A DNA stretch of 64,000 nt from Lodderomyces elongisporus (taxonomy: Eukaryota; Ascomycota; Pichiomycetes; Serinales; Debaryomycetaceae), in contig NC_083673.1 in the NCBI RefSeq assembly GCF_030384665.1, positions 2,179,501-2,243,500 of the forward strand. The letters run 5' to 3'. Below, piece after piece: positions 10,601 to 21,100 of this stretch. The position numbers were made by a program, and so were the translations under genes. The notes under the pieces are model-generated. The model had not been told where the DNA came from, did not search any database, and worked only from the letters and a program-made list of their open reading frames with translations. Each line of letters starts with the position of its first letter. Positions within the stretch are counted from its first letter, which is position 1.

Positions 10601-13011
10601 GATGTAATAACTTTTTTTTCCAATATACTAGGTTTGTTGATCAATTGGTCCAAGGACATATTGTATACAATCTCCAAGATTGAGCAGTCCCTCACATCAA
10701 AATCTTTATCACCATCAAAAGCGAGATGGTTTTGCAAAATAGATTCATAATCCATGATGATACCATCCAATTCGTTGGTAATCATCGATACAAGTGCACT
10801 CTTTGATTCACCAAAGATGACCAAATATCTTATAAACCGTGAGAGCCATTTCAATGCATCGTCTCTTGCTACATTCGGCTTGTTAATATAGTATTTAAAT
10901 TGTTCCATTAAAGCCACAACGAAAATGCTCGTATCCTCGTATTTTGCATGCGTCAAGTCGAAATATTTGTATGGCGTTCGAACACACCTTGCAATGGTTT
11001 CATCAAGCATGTTCCAATACTCAATATTATCGGCTATATCAGAATCAATTGAGTAAATAAGTGCGACAATTGGCGTGACTAGTAAATCAGCATTGAAAAA
11101 CATCTTGTCAGCACCTAATCTGTTTAGCAATGTATAGATTTTGGTAAAACTAAATTTTGATGAATTGATACTTGAATTAGATGCAAATTTTATCAATGAG
11201 GTATAGAATGAGTTTTGATTATTAATTTTGTTCCACCATTTAAAGTTTTGGTCTTGCAAATTGATAAACATGTCCAAGATGATCAAGTCATAACTAGTAA
11301 GCAGTTGCGATTGTACATTTTTGTCAACTATACTGGCAACTCCCATGGAGACGAGTTTCTGCAAAGAGCTTTTTTTGGTAGATGATGGAGTATACAAGTC
11401 ATATTTTTGTAAAATTTTGAGGGTTGTGAGCTTTGTGATATCAGGAATGGCAGGAGGTAAATCTTTTTCATTTGTGGTTGATGCTGATATGACTTGCACA
11501 ATTGCACTAGTATCGGGTAACTGGTTAAATACCAATGCAATCAATTCCTGTCTTTCAGTATTGGCAACTGATATAAAAGATTCTTGTAAAATCAGTTCCA
11601 ATTTTTGTAAAATGTAAAGGATCAATTGTAAAGTAAGTTGCAAAACAAGTTTTTTATTGCTCGATTGCAAGCCCTTTGATAATGCAGCTTTCAGTAGTGG
11701 TGCCAATGCAATGGACTCTGCTATTGATTTTGCATCAAACTTTATGTATTCGGTATTTTGGTCAAATTTTGGTGGCGCGATTTGCAATATGTTGGTATAG
11801 AGCAAAGTATGAGCGATCCACCAAGATGTAAGAGATGGGTCATGGTAACCCCCACCATGTTGAACCAAATAGTTCATGTATGGTGCTACGAGTTCTTGAT
11901 TGCTGGATAATACCCGCACAATGAATTGTAGTTGCTGGTTCGACTCTGTTGGCTTTAAGCTTGTTAGGAGGGTGTACAATAGTTTGTTTGCCACTTTGAA
12001 TTTCTTGTTGTTGATCTCGATTTCAACACCTACATTGGATTCCTTATTCCAGAAGCTGTCGTTTGCAAATATTATACCATGTTTGGTATCTGTTGTCAAT
12101 TTGTTCAAGAAATTGATAAGAAATGGCTCTGAGACTTTGCTGAATAGGGCCTGTACTTTATACATAAAGTTGTCATTGAGTATTTTACATTTTTGTGATT
12201 TCTTAAAATTAGCTTCATCCAATACTTTGGAGTCCAAAAAGTTGATCAAGTGGTGTATCAGTTGTAATGAGTCGTATTGCAAGTACTTCCAAATATTTCT
12301 CATAATTTTTGGATGATTAGTCAACAAATCTAATCGGTGCACATGCAGTACTTGCGAGCATAAGTTAATCCAAAACTTGATAAAATTGCATCTTATCGAG
12401 TAGGCGTCGTTGCTAATTTCACCCAGTTCAATTTCAATCTTGCTAGGTGTCACTAGTTTTGGTAATACTGGTAGTGCCATATCAAACTGGTTGAGAAACT
12501 CCATAGCAATTATCGGGTCATATTGAACGATGTTGTCCAAGAGTCTAATGTTTGGGTTTGTTGAAGATGGTTTCAAGCTGCTTAGTGCACGATAAAGAAT
12601 TCGTATGTGGTTGATTAAGATATCCTTAAAAGTATCGAGTATGGATTGTCGATGCTGTAATAACGGTGATGATGATGACGATGATGATGATGATGATGCC
12701 AGAGATTTAGCCTTGTTTATCCTGAATATTATAGCATTGATCTTGTTGGTTATGTCAACAAACTCCTTGTGGTTATTAGTCGATGAGTAGTATGACCAGA
12801 TGGGTAAAAGTTTGGCCAAATAGCCTCTCTCAATAAATGATTCGAGTGCCAAGGACTCTTTTGTTTTATTACTTTCTTTGTCCTGTTCTTTTGTATCTTC
12901 AGGTTCCTTGTCCAATAGTTCCACCACTTTGTTTACCTCTTCAATGACATGGTAGTCGATATTAACCGACGACTGAGAAGAATATATCTTTCTCTTTTTT
13001 ACCTCCGACAT
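7666..13011 (-). CDS. URB1: Urb1/Npa1, nucleolar pre-60S ribosome biogenesis protein
   Basis: A 1781-residue protein, close to the size of S. cerevisiae Urb1 (about 1760). Urb1/Npa1 is a nucleolar helical-repeat scaffold of the earliest pre-60S particles, needed for 25S and 5.8S rRNA maturation. The N-terminal conserved region is recognisable (residues about 120-270: ILINHIRILYRALSSL, RLLDNIVQYDPIIAMEFL, IRCNFIKFWINLCSQVLHVH), followed by a long leucine-rich helical array with no catalytic motif. The basic start MSEVKKRKIYSS resembles a nuclear signal. Three low-complexity inserts interrupt it: a Ser run near residues 107-116, a Thr/Asn/Asp/Ser hexanucleotide-repeat tract near 877-923, and a Gln/His tract encoded near 8310-8345. 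The start at 13011 is the first ATG. URB1 lies near HCS1 in S. cerevisiae too, which supports the call. Confidence 0.92.
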   Translation of the reverse strand: MSEVKKRKIYSSQSSVNIDYHVIEEVNKVVELLDKEPEDTKEQDKESNKTKESLALESFIERGYLAKLLPIWSYYSSTNNHKEFVDITNKINAIIFRINKAKSLASSSSSSSSSSPLLQHRQSILDTFKDILINHIRILYRALSSLKPSSTNPNIRLLDNIVQYDPIIAMEFLNQFDMALPVLPKLVTPSKIEIELGEISNDAYSIRCNFIKFWINLCSQVLHVHRLDLLTNHPKIMRNIWKYLQYDSLQLIHHLINFLDSKVLDEANFKKSQKCKILNDNFMYKVQALFSKVSEPFLINFLNKLTTDTKHGIIFANDSFWNKESNVGVEIEINNKKFKVANKLLYTLLTSLKPTESNQQLQFIVRVLSSNQELVAPYMNYLVQHGGGYHDPSLTSWWIAHTLLYTNILQIAPPKFDQNTEYIKFDAKSIAESIALAPLLKAALSKGLQSSNKKLVLQLTLQLILYILQKLELILQESFISVANTERQELIALVFNQLPDTSAIVQVISASTTNEKDLPPAIPDITKLTTLKILQKYDLYTPSSTKKSSLQKLVSMGVASIVDKNVQSQLLTSYDLIILDMFINLQDQNFKWWNKINNQNSFYTSLIKFASNSSINSSKFSFTKIYTLLNRLGADKMFFNADLLVTPIVALIYSIDSDIADNIEYWNMLDETIARCVRTPYKYFDLTHAKYEDTSIFVVALMEQFKYYINKPNVARDDALKWLSRFIRYLVIFGESKSALVSMITNELDGIIMDYESILQNHLAFDGDKDFDVRDCSILEIVYNMSLDQLINKPSILEKKVITSNLDFAAILSLLQTINSNPTLESAQPLIKIIFSKIWNFLMNCDEQAIKYFTSGAIWKPLFRSEVENGNEDGSKVLDTNTNIDTNSDTNSDTNSDTDTDTNSDTNTNTNSDTNSDTNTNTKLSLQFYNDILEELPRKVLPEDLLNYIEEGIFPKQKISMLSFAWALDDDQLKRLLDVSSDPVFITSLTAQIIKRGNMVFTVDQFWKIYDTHADKRLEMLTAIINDSLMGFNDIQLHLLLTKIISNHTSDKPLLPLLIRKFKSRSSLYLAPSASSESDSNSLASKLASLTLPNDDDLKLLIASSLIQAEFEVPSLLMSEVNEIITRKLNSDTCQNGTSSVWNDILVILATQKNVDSDTLLQVFIVIDYKQTLNSSFIRLVSRSPQSLSTSSGIKLTQWLHKTMLYITKKFAESDTLSENFTNFLTSMGDYHILHSDIWSIAPANVLNTQLEVILQSKFAKNAINLQYVAKMILTAPKNKINFQRLFQISLTALSVLDDLPSSENADARYYAAIIIFILFNFDHLKLSNMASVDNILVKYQGLNRAEDLLLKQVLQKMEAKLAITWIAKVATWELSEELAENEKELVTGGGQEKLIVSRNGQFTITLNKTTILNTLSSCQMGLPMFAKTNGSRLAPEEIWLQMKTLEQQNSLNSSQERLAYDAEFLLMVVLNNEELLQYKKEEDGSVSYNFNIKNMIDNGFLQFIIANLPNEDYQGISKVILNKILVSIDSEVNNQFKDKNIYKVFISSILFTLAHQQQQHQHQHQQQPSVSGDGKPPPQIGKLVWFIYSQFVPILSNPGHFLYEKVYRYVLSHPKLKSWEVPLWSSIIYPSESSEWYYRELTWVIEQMTEGVSTVADLAVLKSSQIEAILNLINSEYINMKLKTSILKFIYKIQSIDQGSDLLITRFGILTFLELFIQTLNQKENKEEASSKIFTQQLKNNVDSILCRFEVSVGESKRVQEWTSHTLTKELQRLHNALSS
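10243..10380. repeat. Hexanucleotide-type repeat inside URB1
   Basis: About 23 imperfect six-base units of the form GTNTGW on the + strand, read on the - strand as a run of Thr-Asn and Ser/Thr-Asp dipeptides (URB1 residues about 877-923). Frame is preserved because the unit is a multiple of three. Confidence 0.85.
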
Positions 13012-14223
13012 TGGAATAAGATGAGCAAAATAAAGAAGAAAAGAAGGGAAAGAAGATTAGGAAAAAAAAAAGTGAAAACCAAACAAATAAACAGAACTTA
13101 AGGGTACAACAAGGAATATGCAAATAGAACTCGTGAGTATGGAGTATATAGTTGTGATTGTCCTTTTAATGAATAGTATGTAAAAAGTAGTAAAAATGGA
13201 ATGGAAAACATTTGGCTGTATTAAGGTTAGATCAGTTTTGTATAGTTTAATTTTCCAAGAAGAGAAAGAGAGAAGGAGAAGGAGAGAGATGCGCATCGTA
13301 CAAAGGTGGTAGCGACACGCGTAGCTAAGAACTAGTAAAGTATATTTTTTTTTTTGTTTTGATCTCTTTGTTAATCTACATTGTGAAAGACAAGCTGAGT
13401 AGTTATGGGGCAAGAGCTATGGATCAACAAAAAAGGTGCCTCTGTTAAATTTGTTTCTGTTTTTCTTTTCCCTTTCCCTTTTCCTTTTCCTTTTTCTTTT
13501 TTTTATTTGTTGTTGTTGTTGTGTTTTATCGTGTTGATCAGTTTTTTGATATATCTTGCAACTTTTTCTTTTCTGGCTCACTTTCAAGCCAAATTATGAT
13601 AAAAAAGAAAGTAGTAGAACAGGACCTTTGTAAAAAAAGGAATGCGACATTATACAAGGTCAGACTTGGAGTCTCTTCCTTTTCCTTTCCTTTCTTTTCT
13701 GTTCTATTTATTTATTTATTTACTCATTTAAGAAGATGGTGTTGAAAATCATTTTTGTTTTTTGTTTTTTTACGAGTTTCCTCCTATTTGTTTTTTTGCA
13801 ATGATATGGTCTATTAGATCTTGTTAGTGTTGTTGGTTGTTTCATGATTGAGTATATTGTTAATGCATAAACGGGTATCAAGGCAAAATAAGACTGGGAA
13901 AAGGTGGAGAAGAATACGGATAACGCGGTTTATAGCAAGAAAGAGAAAGTAAGAGAAACAGAAAGAAAGAGAGAGAAAAGAGAGACAAAACACGGTTGAA
14001 TATAGGAGTAAAGTTCAAGTTACAATTTGAAGATGGGATTTTAAGGCAACTCTTCCTTCTCCTAACCTCCTCCTATCCCCGGTGATTAAATCTAACTTTG
14101 CAATGACGTAACCTGAATCAAGAAAAATAAAGTATTATGAAAAATAAAAAGAAAGTAAAAGTCGGATGAATAGGGAATACGTTTGAGTTCCGTGCCGATT
14201 AAGTTTTTTTTTTAATAACAGTA

Positions 14224-14280
14224 ACATTGGCCTAGGTATGTACATATACATATATATATATATAAAGACAAGGCCAATGT
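14224..14280. repeat. Inverted repeat with TA-rich loop
   Basis: ACATTGGCCT (14224-14233) and its exact reverse complement AGGCCAATGT (14271-14280) flank a 37-base TATA-rich loop. It could extrude as a cruciform or fold in RNA. Function unknown. Confidence 0.6.
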
Positions 14281-15960
14281 GGATCCAAGACAGAAGTCAA
14301 TATTAGCTGCAATCCAAATCATTCTTTCCTGTGGTCTTGTAGTTCTGATTGAAAATAATGAAATTAAAGAAGCATAGAAAACAAAGAAGCTATTGTTTCC
14401 AAAAGAGGAGGTTCTTAGTTCCTAATTAGGTTTTGCAAGTATCACTATTGATATAGTTGTGACATTACTCTTTTTTCTCTTCTTGCTTATTCTTTCTCTT
14501 TTTACTTTGGAGTTTGCTACTGCAACATCTATTAAAATAAGACTTGCTTTTTGAATGGGAAGCTAAACCCTTTATCCTTACTCTTTTAGTAGTTATAATT
14601 TAGTTAGTGGTAGGTATATAGCAAGTAGCAACTATCACCACCAACAACAACACCACCACCACCACCATCACCACTAACGACAACTGTAACAACAATTGTT
14701 TGTGCTCTTTTAATTTTTTATTTTTTTTGGTATTTATTTCCTTAAATTGAGTTATTCTGTTGCATAGGAGTATAATATGTCAATGTTTTTGAGAGCTCAT
14801 CAAGACTATATAGCATCATTACCACATAATTCCTTAGCTTGGGTGTTGGTTTCCTAATAGAGTACAGTATTTATGCATACATATATAAATACATATACAT
14901 ATATATATGTATATATACTCATCTCGGCGTTATCGAGACAGTCTTATTGTGTAAATGTTCAAATTGTGTAATCTTCGGTTATAAAGTTTTTTTATTTTTT
15001 TTGGGGCTGACGGACAAACACATAATATAGTATGTGAGATGATGTTTTCGTAGATGTACCACTTCAACAATAGAAGAATAAAAAAAGAGAGGAATGCTGT
15101 TACTACCGCCAAATACAAGAAACACCAGCAACCAACAATACCTTTGTCTTTGTAAGTTATTTTATTTTATTTTAGTGGAATTGTGCGGTATCTAGAGATT
15201 TACAGTCCATCCTATTGTTTAGTATGATGAGTAAAAAGCAGATGGTGGGAAAAGGTAAACAAAAAAGGAGTGTAAGTAGAGAATTGATTGGTTAGGAATA
15301 TATATTTTAGTAGATTACTCTTCAACATGTTCTGTATGGTATTGTATAGTACTAGTAAAAGTAATTAGATTGTATGATGTTGTAATCTATTTCGTATAAG
15401 GGTCTAATTCTTCTAGAGTCTATCTCTCTCTCTCTCTCTCTGTGTATACATATATACAAAGAGATGTTGAATTACATCATTCTAAGAAAAAAAGTATGAG
15501 GAGGTCAAAAGACTAATTAGAAGCAAAGAGAGAGAAAGTAAACACTCTTCTCCCTCTCTCTTACTTTATTTTAACTTAAAAAGAGAGACAAAGGGAAAAA
15601 ATGAAAAAAAAACTGTTCCTCAGCTTTTACCTTCTATTATTCTTTTTACAGTAAATACAAAGTGTCATCATTTACTATTATTACTACTACTACTACTACA
15701 CACATACACAGACAGACAGACAGTGTCTCTCTTAATACTTACCACCCCCTCTCTCTCTCTCTCTGTGTTTCTGTTTCAGCTTTTGTGCGTATATGCAATA
15801 TGGTAGTGTACTCAAACACAAAAAGAAATCATCTGTGTGCAGTACTTACTTAAACACTTTCTCTACTCTCGCACATATAACTTTGAATGAAATAAAAAAA
15901 AAAAGGAAAACAAAAGAGAGAGAGAATAAGAAGGTTTTCCCCTCATCAGATATTTACAAC

Positions 15961-15970
15961 AATAGCAAAT

Positions 15971-16001
<31 letters not shown>

Positions 16002-16022
16002 TATTTATTTATTTATTTTTAT
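15961..16022. repeat. (TTTA)n microsatellite
   Basis: Tandem TTTA units, slightly interrupted near the 3' end, in the region upstream of RCK2. Confidence 0.85.
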
Positions 16023-16623
16023 ATCTATATTTAAATTTTTAATTGTTGCACACTTTTGTAGCAGATGATATTGAAGTGCACAGCTACTCTCGAGACATCC
16101 ACATCCACAAATATATATATATACTTATACAGAGCCAAACCTTTTATCACATTCTAAATTCATTTTAGCAACAAAGTGACATTTCTAGCTATACCCATTT
16201 ATTTATATTTACACACACACACACACACTAGTCATCTTTCTACTTTGGAAAAAAATATAGATTCAACAACCCATACTCACACCCATACTTACACTACAAT
16301 CCCCACCCATTCCCATTCTTGTTCTTTTTACTTTATACTTTACAATTCATATTTTCTTTTGATTCAAATATTGTTCCTAGTACATTGTTATATCCTCCAC
16401 CACTTCACCCCTTCACATACTTTTGCATCTTTACAATACTACTTTGCAATCATCATCATCATCAACTCATTATACTCAAAAATTGAAAATAGCCTTTGCA
16501 ACAAACAAGTATTTTATTTTTTTAATCTTTTTTTTTTGACTTTTATCAGACCAACCAATTGACTCAATTCTTTTTTCTTTTTTCTTTTTCTTCTTTTTCT
16601 TTTCCATCAAAACTCATATCATT

Positions 16624-19600
16624 ATGCCAATAGTTGAAGTATGTATATATTTTATCATCTACAAAGTGAGCTTTTCAACCTTATACCCTCCTTCATTTTT
16701 TCATATCTTTCATTCATTCTTACTATTTGGATAATTATGTCCCTATTTTTTCTTACTCTCACTCACTCACTCACTTACTTTACTACCAAACTTGGATTAA
16801 GGTTCACAGATCAATGTTTGCATCCCCTTGCCTTGGCCCCCCTTCCCCTTTAGATCAAACCAAAAATGGAGTCTTCTTTCTTTTTTTTTTGCCTTATTAC
16901 TTAAAGACAATTTATCTCAATAAGATTTGATTTCGGAATGCACTGGTGTCCTCCTACTTTTGATTTTTATTTTTTATTTTATTTTTTTTTTCCAATTTCG
17001 GTTTTGTGCTTTTTTTGGTTCTCCCCTTTTCTTCCTCTTTTACCTAAACATTTCGGAGAGTGTTCTTCGAGCACAGTGCACGACCATTTTTAATAATAAA
17101 AATAAAAAAAACACCGGAACAAAGAAAGATAAAAATAAGAGGAAAAAAGGAAGAATAGATACTACAACATCCACATGACAACCAATTTTTAATTCCAATC
17201 TCAAACAAAACCTTTAGTTACAACAATAGAAAACAAGAATAAAGATGAACAGATATGGTATGATATGGTATGATAAAAATCTTTTCAATACTACGCTATG
17301 TTATGTTATACTATACTATGCCACATTATATCATATGCTGAAAAAGAAAATATGCACAATCTACATTATTGTTCTTCTTTATTCTTTGTTTCAGTTATTG
17401 TTGTTTTGTTCATCCATCATCCATAAATCGTCTCGCGCACATATTACATCATGAGACCTTTTTCTTTTTTCTTTTATTTTTATTTTTTTTTTTTTTACCT
17501 CTCCCCCACTCACTCACTCACTCACTCACTCGCCACCGGAAAATTGCACAAAACCCAAAAAAAGGTACCAAAAAATAAACAAAAAATAAAAAACAAACTT
17601 TTTAACTGCAAAAAGAAAAAAGGGAGAAGAAGTACAAAAAAATTTTTCTTCTTCTTTTACTTTTACTTTTACTTCTGTCTTGACAATATTTCTTAATTTT
17701 GTTACTGATTAAAAGGAAACAAAGGCAGGTGCATGAGCCAAATTAAAGAATAACCTACTAAATTAAAGTGAAAAAGGGGAGTGCAAAGGATTGAAAGATC
17801 ACAATTGAGAAGGAAATTGGAATATAAAGAAACTATTACGGTTTAGCATAATTTTTTTTATTTTTCTTTTTCGTTTTCGTTTTCGTTTTTGGGCTTAATA
17901 TTCCCTCACAATACTAACTAATACACCTTTGCTTTTAGAATTTCAAAAAGTTATTCAATAACAATAGTACCAATACAAATACACCAACGACTTCAGTATC
18001 AAAGACACATATAACATCACATCCCAAGTCAAAACACTCGTTTACAACAACAACAGCAACAAAGTCACGTATTAACCACCACTCATCTCCAGACTTGTCG
18101 AAACTCAACCAAGACGAAAAAGCAACATTTTCATCACTGGTGTCAAATGACCACTCACAATATAATATCATGAACAATAACAGTAATAATAAAAGTACTA
18201 GTGTTGACAGTACTACTACTACTACTACTACTACTACCAACACAAACTCACACTTGCATAATTCTACATCAACTACTCCAACACCAATGTCTTCGCACCA
18301 AGAGAATTGCCAAAATCTAAACGGAAATGGAAAACATGTTTCTTCAAAAGAAAAGAGTTTAAAACACAATTTGATCAATAATAGCTCTACAGCTTCATTC
18401 ACATTTGACTCGTCACTCAATGAATTGTACCCTGACCTTCCTCCCAACTACAAGCTAATCTGCGTATTAGGCGAAGGTGCCTTTTCTACAGTTTATAAGG
18501 CAGTTGATGTAACAAAGAACCAAGTGGTTGCCATAAAGATTATTGGCAAGGCACACCTCTCTTCAAAACAATTTCACAATATAAAAAACGAAATCAAGAT
18601 TATGAAACGAGTTCACCACCCAAACGTCTTGCAACTTTTCGACTCTTTTGATACCGAGGACAATTGCTTTTTAATCTTGGAGTACTGCAATGGGGGCGAA
18701 ATCTTTAACAAAATAATTGAATACACCTATTTTTCGGAAAAATTGTCGCGGCACGTGTTTAAACAACTCTTGTCTGCCATTGATAATTTGCACCGACTCA
18801 ACATTGTACATCGCGATATCAAGCCGGAAAACTTACTTTTCAAAAAAATTCCATTTTTCTCCCGCTCGCTCGAAGAGAGTCGCAAGCTGTTGAGAAAATC
18901 CGACGATGAGTCGAAGGTAGACGAAGGCGAGTTTAAGCCACATATCGGTGGGGGAAACATTGGTATGATCAAATTGGCCGATTTCGGTCTCGCAAAGCAG
19001 CTTGTAGACGACTATGACCAATCAAGCGTACCATTAAAGACACCATGTGGCACTGCTGGATATACCGCACCCGAGGTGATTACATGCAGCTCAAGAAACA
19101 ATGCATACCTGAATTACCTGAATTACCAAAATTACCTGAACTATCCAAATCACTATAGTTCCAACACTCTGCGTAGAACGAGAAAGAATCATTACTCCAA
19201 AGCCGTTGATATTTGGTCCCTTGGATGCTTTCTTTACACCATTATGTGTGGCTTTCCTCCATTCTACGAAGATGAGACCAACGACGTGACAATGAAGATT
19301 ATCAATGGAGATTTTGTGTTTTTGCAACCGTGGTGGGATGAAATCAGTGCTGAGGCAAAGGACTTGATTACAAAGATGTTGATTGTGAAACCCGAAGAGA
19401 GAATCACCATTGCCGAGATTTGGCAACATCCATGGGTTACCGAGGGCAAATCAGTACAACAAGAAGAAATGGGCCCCAAAGAAGCAACTAATTATTTCCA
19501 ACAAAATTACGAAGTTAGTCACGTTGAAGATATTGGGGCAAATGACGATGATAATTTGGTTGTTCCCATGTCCAATCAGCCTATATTATCACCTCGCGCC

Positions 19601-20341
19601 AAAGCCATCAAGACAGTTTTTGATAATCCAGCTATGCTTGGAGATAGTTTTAAGGAATCTTCTTCACAGTTTATCGAAGATGTGGGCGAAGAATCACTGC
19701 AAGATGTCGATGAAGAACTGGATGATGATGATGATGATGAAGAAGAAGATGATGATGAAGAAATTGGTAATCAGCATTCTGGATATGTGCGCACGCCGTT
19801 TCCCGATTCACTCAATTTCAAAAATGTATTTAATGTCGATAAGTCTCAACTTGATGTTGACGGAGATGTTGATGCAGACCACGAAGATGCTTTCGATGAC
19901 GAGATTTCAGAGTTGGATGATGAAATTTTGAGTTTGCAATTAACACCAAAATTGGTTACACGATCACGCAGCAGCAGTTTGGCCAACCATGTCAATAACA
20001 ACAACAACAACAGCAACAATAGTGGCAACTTTAATGCTGCAAATATTGGTGGATCAATGCAAAATTCATTCCCGTTCCCAAGTACAAAGAGTCTACAAAG
20101 CAAAATCCAAGAGGAAATCAATAGAGAAGAAGAAGAGTATTCTACTACAAATTCGAATCTGGACAATGAATTTTCAGAGTACCAGACTAGGTCATCGTCA
20201 ATTATTTCTGGAATTAATGGTGATTACAAGTTTACAATGGACTTGAAAGACTCCAATTTGTTGGCAAGAAGGAAATCGTCGATTAAGAGAAATGCACAAA
20301 AGAATAACATCTCTACAGTTGACGAAGTTGCTGAGAATTGA
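16624..20341 (+). CDS. RCK2: Rck2-type Ser/Thr kinase (CaMK group, MAPK-activated), two exons
   Basis: Coding exons 16624-16638 and 17939-20341 give 805 residues. Exon 1 is ATG CCA ATA GTT GAA, directly followed by GTATGT; exon 2 joins in frame (MPIVE then NFKKLF), and no ATG opens the exon-2 frame before the N-terminal region that precedes the kinase domain. The kinase domain (about residues 177-455) has GEGAFS (183-188), ATP-binding Lys205, HRDIKPEN (from 296), DFG (353-355) and APE (382-384). LRKSDD...DEGEF after the catalytic loop, PWWDEIS and CGFPPFY are hallmarks of yeast Rck1/Rck2, which act downstream of the Hog1 stress MAPK and affect translation. An Asn/Tyr/Leu-rich insert sits just after APE (about 388-422). 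The tail has an acidic Asp/Glu run and ends RRKSS plus basic residues; the canonical MAPK-docking stretch was not pinned down. Confidence 0.9.
16639..17938 (+). other. 1300-base spliceosomal intron of RCK2
   Basis: The donor GTATGT is at 16639-16644, the branch point TACTAAC at 17912-17918 and the acceptor CTTTTAG ends at 17938, 20 bases beyond the branch point. The interior is T-rich, with a (CACT)n run at about 17505-17531 and no coding feature I could support. Confidence 0.85.
17505..17531. repeat. (CACT)n run within the RCK2 intron
   Basis: About six CACT/CTCA units embedded in the intron. A shorter copy of the same type lies at about 16757-16779. Confidence 0.75.
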
Positions 20342-21100
20342 ATAGGGGAATGATACCGTGGACCACATGCAAATGCACACACACGTACAAGCACATGCAA
20401 GCGCACACGTACACACATATGTATATATATTCAGAAGATTACACACACACACACATTAACGAAGATAATGAAGAATGATGAGGTTGAAAGTTTTGCATTC
20501 TTTTTGTATTTATTACTTTGGTTTTACATTGATTTAGTTTTGATTTAGTTTTATTTGGAATAGTATCGGTTTGGTTTGGTTTGGTTAGGATAGGATAGGT
20601 TTAGGTTTTTTTTTTATATTCATTTTTGCTTCTTGCTTCATATTCAGACAATGTTAAAAAAAAAGACAGAAACTTGTTGGTAACACGCCCCTTATATCAA
20701 GGGGATAACATTATATATAGATGGAGTACTAGTATTAGTATTAGTTTAAGTTTCTTTTTCTTTTTCCTTTTTCATTTTCCTTTTTCTTTTCCTTTTTCTT
20801 TTCCTTTTTCTTTTATTTTATGTTTCTTCAATATTACTTTGTAGTATATACCTAAACATTATTTACAAACATAAAGAAATGTCGATGTATTAATTGTAGA
20901 ACTCAATGAGAATCGAGAAAAGGCTCTTTTATATTTATAGTGCTGCTTTTTTTTTTTTTGCCATCAAAGTGATATTTTACTGTCGAAATTTTATACCTTG
21001 CCTTACCCACCGTTTCTTTTTACATCACCAATGATATAAAGAAATATAAACTTGTAATATTTACAATAATCTACAACGCTGTACAATATGACCTCTCAAT
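20342..21100. other. Convergent 3' flanks of RCK2 and GRX5
   Basis: Tail-to-tail spacer. Just after the RCK2 stop comes a CA-rich stretch, then CATATGTATATATAT (about 20416-20430), which fits the TATATA-type efficiency element of yeast 3' ends. A (TTTTCC)-like pyrimidine tract (20752-20815) follows. No gene seen. Confidence 0.5.

Larger units (their letters stand above)
13012..16623. other. 3.6-kb gene-free region between URB1 and RCK2
   Basis: The largest gap in the window, between divergent URB1 (-) and RCK2 (+). No supported gene on either strand: every open frame is short and made of T/C-rich or repeat sequence. It contains a 10-base inverted repeat enclosing a TA-rich loop (14224-14280), an AAC/ACC run (about 14640-14680), TA palindromes (about 14877-14925 and 15446-15458), TC runs (about 15422-15440 and 15752-15765), a TTTA run (15967-16015) and an AC run (16211-16228). 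Regulatory DNA and a long 5' leader for the stress kinase are the likeliest contents; a non-coding RNA cannot be excluded. Confidence 0.5.

Noticed and set aside
14236..14241. AGGTATGT donor-like sequence upstream of RCK2 that might mark a 5' UTR intron
   Set aside because: No matching TACTAAC and acceptor pair was found downstream before the RCK2 start; it also overlaps the inverted-repeat loop.
17935..18447. 170-codon antisense frame over the RCK2 N-terminus
   Set aside because: It is the shadow of ACT/Thr and Asn repeats of the real gene on the other strand.
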